In this document: positions 1 to 7,724 of the stretch, one piece after another
How positions within the stretch are numbered: position 1 is the stretch's first letter
Layout: each line of letters begins with the position of its first letter
DNA from: Cytophagales bacterium
Lineage (GTDB): Bacteria; Bacteroidota; Bacteroidia; Cytophagales; Cyclobacteriaceae
Direction: 5' to 3'
Length of the DNA: 16,041 nt
NCBI GenBank assembly: GCA_027317105.1
Contig: DAHVFH010000165.1
Coordinates: 1 to 16,041 of the forward strand
The notes under the pieces: generated by a model
Told to the model about the DNA's origin: nothing
The model's input: only the letters and a program-made list of their open reading frames with translations
Database searches by the model: none
Made by a program: the position numbers and the translations under genes

Positions 1-85
1 GGTCAGAGCAACGAAACAGCACCATAGCAAAAGACGCAGCGAGTAAAATTGAGAATAAATTAAATGGAGTAGTGATCCTTTTCAT
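1..85 (-). CDS. N-terminus of a putative secreted or membrane protein, cut by the window edge
   Basis: Reading minus from the ATG at 85-83, the frame stays open to the window edge and gives 28 residues. It begins MKRITTPFN, followed by a hydrophobic run LFSILLAASFAMVLF and then RCSD. This is a typical charged-then-hydrophobic Sec signal or membrane anchor. The Cys-Ser-Asp after it recalls Bacteroidota lipoproteins, but Arg at -1 is a poor lipobox. The gene lies downstream of, and on the same strand as, the sigma/barrel pair, separated by 233 bp that contain a palindromic repeat, so it is probably its own unit. The function cannot be told from this fragment. A chance ORF is possible because only 28 codons are visible. 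Confidence 0.5.
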   Translation of the reverse strand, partial: MKRITTPFNLFSILLAASFAMVLFRCSD

Positions 86-160
86 AAATCAATATTTTAG
101 GATTTATGAAGTTAGACACGTACTGGTCTGATTAAGTTGGAAGAGCAATAGACATTTCTT

Positions 161-180
161 TCAAATAGTCATTTATTTGA
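161..180. other. Short AT-rich perfect inverted repeat
   Basis: TCAAATA (161-167) and TATTTGA (174-180) are perfect reverse complements around a 6-nt spacer. The repeat sits about 75 bp upstream of the partial gene at the left edge. It could be an operator half-site pair or a chance AT palindrome. No U-run follows on either strand, so it is not a convincing terminator. Confidence 0.25.
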
Positions 181-223
181 TGTTACACACATAATTGAAT
201 TTCATTGGTTTTACTTGGCGCAA

Positions 224-297
224 CTTTAGTGCCTTCGTGTCTTAGTGGCTCAATTCTACAACTTTTACATTGCCACAAAGACTCGAAGTCACTAAGG
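224..297. repeat. Long imperfect palindrome of dispersed intergenic repeat type
   Basis: The arms at 224-249 and 272-297 are each 26 nt and match as reverse complements at 22 of 26 positions, with a 22-nt loop. The left arm is built from a near-octamer rhythm (CTTTAGT, GCCTTCGT, GTCTTAGT, GGC). The right arm carries the complementary GCCACAAAG, ACTCGAAG and TCACTAAGG elements. Repeats of CACTAAG/CACGAAG/CACAAAG units are, from memory, widespread between genes in Bacteroidota and other phyla. It starts 21 bp past the stop of the barrel gene, so in that mRNA it would fold into a long 3' hairpin. No U-tract follows. Confidence 0.6.
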
Positions 298-318
298 AAT
301 ACACATTGCGTGACTCTA

Positions 319-1722
319 TTATTTAAGAATATACCTGACCCGAAATCCGATATCCCACCACCAAGGCTTATTAGTTTGCTCCGTAGTAGATTTTAATGCC
401 GGGTTGAACGAGTAACGTAATCCTGGAACCAGCGAAAAGCGGTAGCGGCTGCCGAACCGATAGCTCAATTCACTACTCATCAGTCCAACCATATCAACTG
501 AACGATAGGGAGAATTTTTTCCCGCTCCTTGCGAATAACTTTGTTGTTGACCCTTTGGATCAGAAAGTGTGTTCCGAATAAAAAAATCGGCCGCTGCACC
601 GGCATTTAATTGAAGCCCTATTTTTTTATCGATAAAAAGATAGCCCACAAACACCGGAACAGAAACAAATTCGTTGGTACTTATGACCGTGTAAGGTGAA
701 GCAGAAGTGATCACATTGGCTGCCGGGTTGGCAACATAACTCGCCACGGCAGAAAGCGAACCCGATGAATTGATCGTGGAAAGAGCGCCAATCGATTGGT
801 TCAAATACAAAAAACCCGCCTGAAGCACCCAATGCCTTGCTATTCTCGCACCTCCCAACATTCCTACTGAATAGAATGTGCCTTTTGCGGTCGACAAGTT
901 CAGTGGTGTTTGAACTGACGAAGAAGGGCCATAAGTTGCGTAAGCCTGCGAATTTGAATATGGATTTGCATTTGAACTAAATCTACCGCTTGACACAGTA
1001 AATGAAGCCCACAACTTCTCATGCATTGATTTATCTTGTCTCGTAATAATGAGGTCAGGCGAAAGGACAGTTAATTTTCGAGCTAGTTCAGCAATAACTG
1101 GTTCACCTTGCAATCTTTTAGTGGGCAAAAGATCCAAACCAGGAACTGCCGTGTCGTCATAGTGAAACAATTTTTTCATTGATGGTGCGGAGACAAGTTG
1201 CAAATCATGGGTTTCATTATTCTTTGAATCCACCAATTGATCATTAGACGCGATTGACTTCCTTTCCAATTTGCTACTATCACTTCGCCTAGGATTAGAA
1301 GCGATGAGATTGTTATCAGAAGGGTGGTGTGGTAAGACTGGTTTACCTGAAACATGGGTGACCTTTGGCTCAACTATGTTTTCTGTCCTGCTATTTGTTT
1401 CTTTCTCCATTTTCAAATCACCTACCACCTTCTCCCTGTTATGAGATTTTTCTTTTTTCTTTGTGAATGGGTTATGCTCAACTGATTTTTGCTGCGTGAA
1501 TTTTGAATTGTCAACACGCCACCTATAAAACCCAAAAGACCCCGCGAGAAGCGCGAACAAGATAGACACAGCGGCAACGCGTTGGTACAATACAACCCTT
1601 CTCTTGAGGTCGAAAGTATCCGCGTTGGCTAAGTCGTGGTCAATTTTTGACCATACGGAATCCGCAGGCGATACTTCCGCTCTTCCAAAAACTTCCTTCC
1701 AACTGTCTTCAAACTTTCCCAT
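319..1722 (-). CDS. Single-pass anti-sigma-like N-terminus fused to an outer-membrane beta-barrel-like domain
   Basis: This 467-residue protein has three visible parts. Residues 1-45 are charged and contain a W-x-x-I-x-x-x-L pattern (VWSKIDHDL), as in the cytoplasmic heads of Bacteroidota proteins encoded next to ECF sigma factors. A single hydrophobic helix at about 48-66 follows (VAAVSILFALLAGSFGFY). Residues 70-200 are Ser/Lys/Asn-rich and probably disordered. Residues about 225-467 show alternating beta-strand patterns with Gly-Gly-Ala turns, ending WWWDIGFRVRYILK, as in porin-like or PorT-like barrels. The start codon lies inside the end of the sigma gene (14-bp overlap), so the two are probably translationally coupled. 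The likely role is to restrain the sigma factor and sense the envelope; this is inferred from position and architecture. How an inner-membrane helix and a barrel coexist in one chain is unclear. Confidence 0.75.
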   Translation of the reverse strand: MGKFEDSWKEVFGRAEVSPADSVWSKIDHDLANADTFDLKRRVVLYQRVAAVSILFALLAGSFGFYRWRVDNSKFTQQKSVEHNPFTKKKEKSHNREKVVGDLKMEKETNSRTENIVEPKVTHVSGKPVLPHHPSDNNLIASNPRRSDSSKLERKSIASNDQLVDSKNNETHDLQLVSAPSMKKLFHYDDTAVPGLDLLPTKRLQGEPVIAELARKLTVLSPDLIITRQDKSMHEKLWASFTVSSGRFSSNANPYSNSQAYATYGPSSSVQTPLNLSTAKGTFYSVGMLGGARIARHWVLQAGFLYLNQSIGALSTINSSGSLSAVASYVANPAANVITSASPYTVISTNEFVSVPVFVGYLFIDKKIGLQLNAGAAADFFIRNTLSDPKGQQQSYSQGAGKNSPYRSVDMVGLMSSELSYRFGSRYRFSLVPGLRYSFNPALKSTTEQTNKPWWWDIGFRVRYILK

Positions 1723-2254
1723 ACTTCGTTTTCACGTTTTCTAATTTTGCCCGAAGCAAACTCTTCGCCCGGTTATATTGCGACTTGGAAGTACCTTCGT
1801 TAATCCCAAGCATCTCCGCAATTTCTTTATGCCCGTATCCCTCTACCGCAAACAAATTAAATACGAGGCGGCAGCCATCGGGCAAGGACTGCACAATGGC
1901 CATCAGCTCTGACAAATGGAAATCGGCAAGGCTAATTTTTTCGTCTTCTTGTAAATTCGCGTCCTCTGCATCTACCATGGGCAGTAAGTAGAGCTTCTGG
2001 CGCTGATGATTCAATGCGGTGTTAATGATTATTCGAGTCATCCAGGTAAAAAGCTGCGATTCAAACCGAAACGATTTCAAGCCTCTAAAAATCTTCAAAA
2101 ATCCTTCCTGAAGGATATCCTCTGCCTCCGGCACGCTCTTAGCATAGCGCAGGCATACAACCATCAGCCGACTACAATAGCAGTCGTACAACATGCGCTG
2201 CACTGCCCGTTCGCCTTTGGCGCAGCCATTTACTAGCTCTTTTTCACTGAGCAT
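1709..2254 (-). CDS. ECF-subfamily RNA polymerase sigma factor
   Basis: The product is 181 residues, the usual length for an ECF sigma factor, with the two conserved regions only. Region 2 spans about 22-86 and includes the AEDILQEGFLKIF core-binding helix and the FESQLFTWMTRIIINTALN segment that contacts the -10 element. Region 4 spans about 116-170 with a helix-turn-helix (GHKEIAEMLGINEGTSKSQY) that recognises the -35 element. It directs core RNA polymerase to a small regulon. The downstream gene overlaps it by 14 bp and encodes a membrane protein with an anti-sigma-like head, the normal arrangement for a sigma/anti-sigma pair. It is divergent from the T9SS plug gene across 103 bp. Which signal or regulon it serves cannot be read from the sequence; the P. 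gingivalis SigP/T9SS link is only an analogy. Confidence 0.92.
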   Translation of the reverse strand: MLSEKELVNGCAKGERAVQRMLYDCYCSRLMVVCLRYAKSVPEAEDILQEGFLKIFRGLKSFRFESQLFTWMTRIIINTALNHQRQKLYLLPMVDAEDANLQEDEKISLADFHLSELMAIVQSLPDGCRLVFNLFAVEGYGHKEIAEMLGINEGTSKSQYNRAKSLLRAKLENVKTKYGKV

Positions 2255-2327
2255 TTATATCGATCTGCGTATTTGACACGTTAATAAAACAATAAGTTGG
2301 AATGCGAAACACCTTATTTTTTTCGTT

Positions 2328-2335
2328 TAGCTTTG
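2328..2335 (+). promoter_or_regulatory. Candidate Bacteroidota -7 promoter element for the plug gene
   Basis: TAGCTTTG matches the Bacteroidota -7 consensus TAnnTTTG exactly and ends 22 nt before the ATG at 2358. No TTTG is seen at the expected 17-23 nt upstream; the nearest similar element is farther away. The prediction therefore rests on the -7 box alone. If used, transcription would begin near 2341. Confidence 0.4.
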
Positions 2336-2357
2336 ACAACTAAATATTACCTCAATA

Positions 2358-3689
2358 ATGAACTGCTTCGTTTCCCCAATCCACGTATTAAACTCCAATA
2401 GAAGGCAGTACCAAGCTACTAAAAGTAGAATGGGAATCATTTTTTTCGTTCTGCTGTCCTTTTTACAAGTTAGCGTGTTGGCCCAAAAGCAACTTTCTTT
2501 CACCGATAAAATTTACGAGCCTACTATAAAAACCGTTCAACTCTACCCTAACCTGGGAGGCCCACAGGATTTTTTGCAACCTTCTTCCGCACCGATTAAC
2601 CAGCAAATTTTGTTGCTCGAATTTGACGACCTACAAGATAATCGGAGCAATTATTACGTTAAGTTAATCCACTGCAACTTTGATTGGACACAATCTCAAT
2701 TAACCGACCTGGACTACCTGGAAAACTTTAACGAATTTCCGTTCACTGATTACAACGCGTCTGCCAACACCCAAGTGCATTATATCCATTATCGTTTTCA
2801 AGTGCCTCCTGTAAAGATACCCGGCAATTACCTGCTGATCGTCTATCGGGACGACATCAAAAATCTGATGTTCAGCAGGCGGATGATGGTGTTCGACACG
2901 CAAATAAGCTTTACCAAAGATGACCAATTTATCGGTGCTGGCACGATCAATACCACCCTGCAGCCGTTTAATTTCGTGGTAGATTACAAAGATGTAGAGA
3001 TCATGAACCCGACCGTCTCCGTACATGTGAACATCCGGCAGAATCAGCGATGGGACAACGTGAAAATGGATGTTCCTTCCAGTTTTGTGCGCGATGACCA
3101 AAATCAACTGGAATATAAGTCAATGGATGAGGCTAGGCAATTTAAGGGCGGAAGTGAATTTCGTTATGCGGATTTTAGATCGCTTAATTATCCTGGGGTA
3201 AATACAGGTAGGCTAATCAAGACGACCAAACCGTACGAATTATTTATCCAAGTTGACAAACCTAAAGGGGACGATCCTTACTCGCAGACGAAAGACAATG
3301 ACGGTGGATATATCATCGACAACACAGACACTGGGGAGCCGGCCATTAACGGAAATTATTTGTATGTGGATTTCGGATTGAAAACCAATGCACCTTATAA
3401 TGGCGATGTTTACGTGATTGGAAAATTTAATGACTACCAGCGATCAGCAGAAAATCGCATGACGTACGATTCAACAGATGGAATGTACAAATCCCAGCAG
3501 TTCCTTAAACAAGGGTGGTACGATTATCAATATGTGATTGACGCTAAAAAAACGAGTCCTTACGCCATCGAAGGATCACATTATGAAACTGAAAACACCT
3601 ATGAAGTTGCCATCTACAATCACGCCTTGCAACCTAATGCCGATCTATTGTTAGGTTACTACATTGTGCAGGTGAACACCAGGCAATAA
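2358..3689 (+). CDS. Type IX secretion system plug protein (DUF5103 family)
   Basis: This is a DUF5103/T9SS plug protein. In Flavobacterium a protein of this family was found plugging the periplasmic side of the SprA outer-membrane translocon when cargo shuttle is absent. In the first domain (about residues 53-180) the family hallmarks are clear: LIHCNFDW, the DY-ASANTQVHY stretch, and IPGNYLLIVYRDD. A C-terminal E-set/CBM48-like segment (about 336-396, VIGKFNDYQ) follows. A hydrophobic signal segment, MGIIFFVLLSFLQVSVLA, begins at an internal ATG at 2430. The longer start at 2358 supplies the positive n-region (NRRQ...TKSR) and sits just after a candidate promoter, so I keep 2358, but 2430 is a real alternative. 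No other T9SS structural gene is in the window. Cargo with a T9SS tail lies 8 kb away at 12025. Confidence 0.88.
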   Translation: MNCFVSPIHVLNSNRRQYQATKSRMGIIFFVLLSFLQVSVLAQKQLSFTDKIYEPTIKTVQLYPNLGGPQDFLQPSSAPINQQILLLEFDDLQDNRSNYYVKLIHCNFDWTQSQLTDLDYLENFNEFPFTDYNASANTQVHYIHYRFQVPPVKIPGNYLLIVYRDDIKNLMFSRRMMVFDTQISFTKDDQFIGAGTINTTLQPFNFVVDYKDVEIMNPTVSVHVNIRQNQRWDNVKMDVPSSFVRDDQNQLEYKSMDEARQFKGGSEFRYADFRSLNYPGVNTGRLIKTTKPYELFIQVDKPKGDDPYSQTKDNDGGYIIDNTDTGEPAINGNYLYVDFGLKTNAPYNGDVYVIGKFNDYQRSAENRMTYDSTDGMYKSQQFLKQGWYDYQYVIDAKKTSPYAIEGSHYETENTYEVAIYNHALQPNADLLLGYYIVQVNTRQ

Positions 3690-3699
3690 CGAATTATTG
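3684..3699. terminator. Small hairpin containing both convergent stop codons
   Basis: CAATAA (3684-3689) and TTATTG (3694-3699) form a perfect 6-bp stem around CGAA. The stem includes the TAA of the plug gene on plus and the TAA of the VPS10 gene on minus; both proteins end in Gln-stop. The stem is AT-rich and no long U-run follows, so termination activity would be weak. It may simply reflect two genes ending in the same codons. Confidence 0.3.
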
Positions 3700-6600
3700 T
3701 TTCAAATTCAGTTTTTGATTTAGGTCCGGAAGCTCCCCAGTCAAAACGGTATTGAGTTTCACAAGTTCCGCATCCAGTTCCTTTGAAAGCTCCCCAAACA
3801 CCTTGTAAACACCGGCTGTTGGTTTTGCATCGCCCAACTCCAAACTTCTTCGTACGGCAGAAATACGGTTACCTAATTTAATCGGAAAGTTAAGCGGATC
3901 TTGGCTGCTCCGATTTTTAGTCTGATACAAGTCCTCCTCAATGGCTGTGAGTTTAGCAACAAGGTCTTTTGCTGATGCACTCACTGCAGGATCATTAATG
4001 CTCTTCAATCCCCCTTCAATTTTTATTCTAATTTTTCTAATTTGAATGACCGCTTCGTTAGCTGCACTTTCCCGATCTCTTATCTTCATCGCCAAGTCAA
4101 AAGTCTCTTTCAAGTCTGCCTCCGTAATCCCTTTCAGGTTAGGATTCATGGTGATATTGAAAGGATACGTCTGCGAATAACTCCCCGATGTAAATCGCAC
4201 CTGGTATTTTCCAAGAGGTGCTTTCGGGCCGCTCTTGGCATTGGCTCCCCACAAAATCATTCCTTCAAAGACGGTCGCTCCGGGATAACGCAAGTTCCAG
4301 GTAAACGTATTCAGGCCGGTGGCCGTAGTTGGTTTTGCGGGCTCGCGTTCCCACCGAGGAATATTTGGATCAGCTTTGTATTCAGGCTTATCCCCCAAAA
4401 AGGTTTGAACTAATTTTCCTTGCCCGTCCAGAATTTCAATTTTAACCGAATCGGTTTTACTTCCTAAATAATATTGAAACACTTCGTTGCCCACACCACG
4501 AATGGCGTCTCCCGGCTGAAAGAAGATTACATTTTGCTTCATCATTTCAGTGGACAATTGTCGTAATGGTTGAATGTCATCTAAAATCCAGAAGCCACGA
4601 CCGTGCGTTCCCAATACCACGTCATTATCTTTCACCACCAAATCACGGATTGGTGTATCCGGTAAATTCAATTGCAAGGGTTGCCAGTTGTCACCGGCAT
4701 TAAATGAAACATAAGCTCCGTGCTCTGTTCCCAAAAACAAAAGACCCGGACGAACGAGGTCTTCACGAACCGCCCGCGCAAAATGTCCATCCTTTATTCC
4801 CGTAATAATTTTTGTCCAGGTCTTTCCATAGTCTTTTGTCCGATAAACATAAGGCTGCCGATCATCTACCTGATAACGATTGACTGCTACATAAGCTGTT
4901 CCTGGAGTATGTCTCGACTCGTCAATAATTGAGACCAATGAATTTTTAGGTAAATCTTTTGGCGTAATATCTGTCCAGTTTTTTCCACCGTTCCGCGTGA
5001 TCTGAATTTTACCATCATCCGATCCTGCCCAAATTGTGTTGACATCATGATAGGAAGGAGCCAATGCGAATACGGTAGCATAAATTTCAGGGCCATTCAT
5101 ATCACGGGTAATTACACCACCTGAAACGCCCAACGTTTCCGGATCGGCATACGTCAAGTCAGGACTTATCTTTTGCCAGCTTTGGCCATCATCTGTAGTT
5201 TTCCAAACGTGTTGAGAACAGGTGAATAAGATTTTTGGATCAACTGGCGAAAATACAATTGGAAAAGTCCATTGCCAACGTTCGGGCAATTCACTGGCTG
5301 GCTCGCCAGAGAAAAACCGGGGATCAACCTGAATGTCCCTTTCTTGGCCGTTTGTTCTATCATAACGTGTCAACAGTGCGCCCTGACTTCCAGCATAAAA
5401 AATATCTGGATTTAGCGGATGTGAAGTAATATAACCACTCTCACCTCCCCCAACTTCGTAGCCCCATTCACCCAGCACATTCATATTATCCCAACCATCA
5501 CTGGGTATGGCAATGGTAGAATTGTCTTGCTGTGCTCCTGCTACATGATAAGGAACGTGATTGGTGGTGGTGACATGGTAAACTTGCGTGGTGATGTAGT
5601 CTTCGGCTGTCCAGCTTTTTCCACCATTCACAGACACTGTTCCTCCTCCATCGTTGGCTTCAATCATCCGCAATGGATTATTTGGGTCGATCCACAAATC
5701 GTGATTATCGCCATGAGGCACATTAATTTTCTGATCAAATTTTACACCACCGTCTGTGGACTTAAAAAATTCTACATTTAAACAGTACACTGTTTCTCTA
5801 TCGATAGGATCAGCATAAATTCTTGAATAATAAAAAGCCCTTTGCCGAAGTTTCCGATCGTCATTAATTTTTTTCCAGCTTGCGCCTGCGTCATCACTTC
5901 TGAAAACGCCTCCTTCATTCGCTTCCACAATAGCCCAAAGTCTGTGGTTATCGGCAGGAGAAACGGTAATACCAATTTTTCCCAACGGCCCATCGGGCAT
6001 TCCTGGATTTTTAGATAGATCCGTCCAGGTCTCGCCACCATTCTCGGATTTCCATAATTTACAGTCCGGTCCACCGCCCCACATTTTCCATGCTTTACGA
6101 TAAACCTGCCAGGTAGTGGCGTATAAAATTTTAGGATTTGTTCTATCTATAATCAAATCGGCAGCGCCTGCTTTGGGGCTTACATACAATACTTTTTTCC
6201 ACGTGTTTCCACCATCAGTCGATTTGAAAACGCCACGCTCTTCGTTGTCACCATAGGGATGTCCCAATGCGGCAACATATACAATGTCAGGATTTGTAGG
6301 ATGAACACGGATACGTGAAATTGCCTGGGTTTCCTTTAGGCCTAGTGAGCGCCAGGTTTTCCCTCCGTCAATGGTTTTATAAACACCATCACCTTGCGTA
6401 ATGCTGCCTCTGAGTTCAGTTTCACCCCCACCGATATAAACAATATCTGGATTAGTTTCGGCAACAGCCACAGCACCAATAGAGGAACTCGAAATTTGTC
6501 CATCAGTTACTGGAGCCCATTCTGTTCCACCATCGGTTGTCTTCCACAACCCGCCACCGGTTGCACCAAAATAATATTCAAGTGGCCGGCCAGGACTTCC

Positions 6601-6765
6601 TGATGCGCCCAATGATCTGCCACCTCGGTGCGGCCCGATATTCCGCCATTTTAGCTTATCAAAAAATTTGGCATCATAGGAGTTTGGAGTGGCCAATTGT
6701 GATTGCGCAGGCAAAGAAAATGCAAGGCAAATCAACAAGACGAAAAAGAAGGTTAGGCTTTTCAT
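3694..6765 (-). CDS. Secreted VPS10/sortilin-type beta-propeller protein (BNR/Asp-box repeats)
   Basis: The product is 1023 residues with a Sec signal peptide (about 1-20, hydrophobic FFFVLLICLAFSLPA). The body carries roughly eleven Asp-box motifs of the S/T-x-D/N-x-G-x-x-W type, for example KTTDGGTEW near 75, KTIDGGKTW near 130, KSTDGGNTW near 181 and KSENGGETW near 239, continuing to RTKDYGKTW and SFNAGDNW. This pattern marks sortilin/VPS10-like and GH74-like propellers. Bacteroidota members are often named glycosyl hydrolase, but no catalytic acid can be assigned with confidence. The last 300 residues form a beta-sandwich-like segment followed by a helical tail (ITEADLKETFDLAMKIRDRE). There is no T9SS sorting tail, so it is probably periplasmic or exported by another route. 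It is about 1000 residues, the usual size for this family. Its 3' end lies 4 bp from the plug gene's stop. Confidence 0.88.
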   Translation of the reverse strand: MKSLTFFFVLLICLAFSLPAQSQLATPNSYDAKFFDKLKWRNIGPHRGGRSLGASGSPGRPLEYYFGATGGGLWKTTDGGTEWAPVTDGQISSSSIGAVAVAETNPDIVYIGGGETELRGSITQGDGVYKTIDGGKTWRSLGLKETQAISRIRVHPTNPDIVYVAALGHPYGDNEERGVFKSTDGGNTWKKVLYVSPKAGAADLIIDRTNPKILYATTWQVYRKAWKMWGGGPDCKLWKSENGGETWTDLSKNPGMPDGPLGKIGITVSPADNHRLWAIVEANEGGVFRSDDAGASWKKINDDRKLRQRAFYYSRIYADPIDRETVYCLNVEFFKSTDGGVKFDQKINVPHGDNHDLWIDPNNPLRMIEANDGGGTVSVNGGKSWTAEDYITTQVYHVTTTNHVPYHVAGAQQDNSTIAIPSDGWDNMNVLGEWGYEVGGGESGYITSHPLNPDIFYAGSQGALLTRYDRTNGQERDIQVDPRFFSGEPASELPERWQWTFPIVFSPVDPKILFTCSQHVWKTTDDGQSWQKISPDLTYADPETLGVSGGVITRDMNGPEIYATVFALAPSYHDVNTIWAGSDDGKIQITRNGGKNWTDITPKDLPKNSLVSIIDESRHTPGTAYVAVNRYQVDDRQPYVYRTKDYGKTWTKIITGIKDGHFARAVREDLVRPGLLFLGTEHGAYVSFNAGDNWQPLQLNLPDTPIRDLVVKDNDVVLGTHGRGFWILDDIQPLRQLSTEMMKQNVIFFQPGDAIRGVGNEVFQYYLGSKTDSVKIEILDGQGKLVQTFLGDKPEYKADPNIPRWEREPAKPTTATGLNTFTWNLRYPGATVFEGMILWGANAKSGPKAPLGKYQVRFTSGSYSQTYPFNITMNPNLKGITEADLKETFDLAMKIRDRESAANEAVIQIRKIRIKIEGGLKSINDPAVSASAKDLVAKLTAIEEDLYQTKNRSSQDPLNFPIKLGNRISAVRRSLELGDAKPTAGVYKVFGELSKELDAELVKLNTVLTGELPDLNQKLNLKQ

Positions 6766-6884
6766 GGAGAATAGATTTTATTCCCGTAAAAGGTAATGAA
6801 AAGGGTAAGTGAAAGGAATAAGATTTTTAAATTAGATCAAATGAATGGTTAAGTGGTCATATAAACGGATAACACTTTGAAAAC

Positions 6885-6918
6885 CGCCTATTTACCAAAC
6901 TTTCGAATCAGTTAGGCG
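6885..6918 (-). other. Hairpin at the 3' end of the Cas6-like gene
   Basis: CGCCTA (6885-6890) and TAGGCG (6913-6918) are perfect reverse complements separated by 22 nt, and the right arm covers the stop codon of the Cas6-like gene. On minus the stem is followed by GTTTTC, a weak U-rich stretch. It could be a weak terminator or attenuator before the VPS10 gene. The long loop makes this uncertain. Confidence 0.25.
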
Positions 6919-7709
6919 TGCATCTCCATGCTCTCCTCCTTAGCGATGGAACTAGCATTGGCCACGTCAAGCATGCCAAAACCTTTGTGCGAAAAATGAC
7001 CAAGGCCATTCTCATAAACAAATTGCTGAACCGGTTGGGGAGCGTAAAGTGTAAAAGGGAACGTATAGCCACGGACTTCGTATTTAACATCCGAATCGAA
7101 GAGTGGATAGATACGCGCAAACTTTTTGTGCATAGTCTGAATTTTCGTGAGATAGTCGTGGTCGGCTACCAATTGGAATTTATAAAAATTGCTCAGGGTA
7201 TTCGATGGATACTTTCCAGTCGCTTCCATGCGTGCCATCGTATTGTCATAAAGTAAGTCAGAAAATTCATCGTTTTCAGGTGAAATGAATCTCTTGCCTT
7301 GTTCATCATTAAAAGAAGCTTGTAAGAGTACAATGGGTGAGATGCACAAAAATTTAATTGCCTCGCCACTGGCAATGGATTCTTCGCTTTCGTGCGCTTC
7401 CGGAATCAACTGAAGATTTCCAATAATCAACTCCTTTTGGGCAAACAAAACCGATAAAAAGTATTCGGTAAACTCTTTACTAGAAGAGGAAAACACTAAG
7501 GTGATGCGTGAGGAGTAAAAATGAAGGCCTTTACGGCTGATTTTAATTTGTCCCTTCAGACCCGAGAAGTTATATTGATTAAAGCTGAAAAAATCGCTTT
7601 TTCCACCAAGCATTACCAAACCTTTTACCGCTTGCGCCAGCAAAAACTGATGGTGGAAAGGCACGTATGCCCCGCGGTTTTTCAGGGAAAAGACTATCCT
7701 GATCCTCAC
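6912..7709 (-). CDS. cas6: Stand-alone Cas6-family RAMP protein, probably without the usual catalytic triad
   Basis: The product is 265 residues, normal for Cas6, the endoribonuclease that cuts CRISPR precursor RNA. The start is GTG at 7709, giving MRIRIVF, the usual Cas6 opening strand. VPFHHQFLLAQAV (16-28) closely parallels VPYNHQYYLQGLI in Pyrococcus furiosus Cas6. FLCISPIVL in the middle parallels its TLSPIAV segment. GLGHFSHKGFG (235-245) fits the RAMP glycine-rich loop GxGxxxxxGxG exactly, followed by ML as in GFGMV. By eye, the P. furiosus Tyr31/His46/Lys52 positions fall on Lys29, about Ser38 and Asn44, and no His lies between residues 21 and 61. It may therefore bind RNA without cutting it, or cut with other residues. 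No CRISPR array or other cas gene is visible in the window. A weak promoter-like pair (TTTC, 17 nt, TAGCTTTC on minus, 7778-7806) lies upstream, so it may be transcribed alone or from ychF. Confidence 0.8.
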   Translation of the reverse strand: MRIRIVFSLKNRGAYVPFHHQFLLAQAVKGLVMLGGKSDFFSFNQYNFSGLKGQIKISRKGLHFYSSRITLVFSSSSKEFTEYFLSVLFAQKELIIGNLQLIPEAHESEESIASGEAIKFLCISPIVLLQASFNDEQGKRFISPENDEFSDLLYDNTMARMEATGKYPSNTLSNFYKFQLVADHDYLTKIQTMHKKFARIYPLFDSDVKYEVRGYTFPFTLYAPQPVQQFVYENGLGHFSHKGFGMLDVANASSIAKEESMEMHA

Positions 7710-7724
7710 AGCCTCTATTTGTTA

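Noticed and set aside
205..396. 63-codon plus frame in the left gap
   Set aside because: It runs through the palindromic repeat and into the end of the barrel gene on the other strand, and its residues resemble no protein family.
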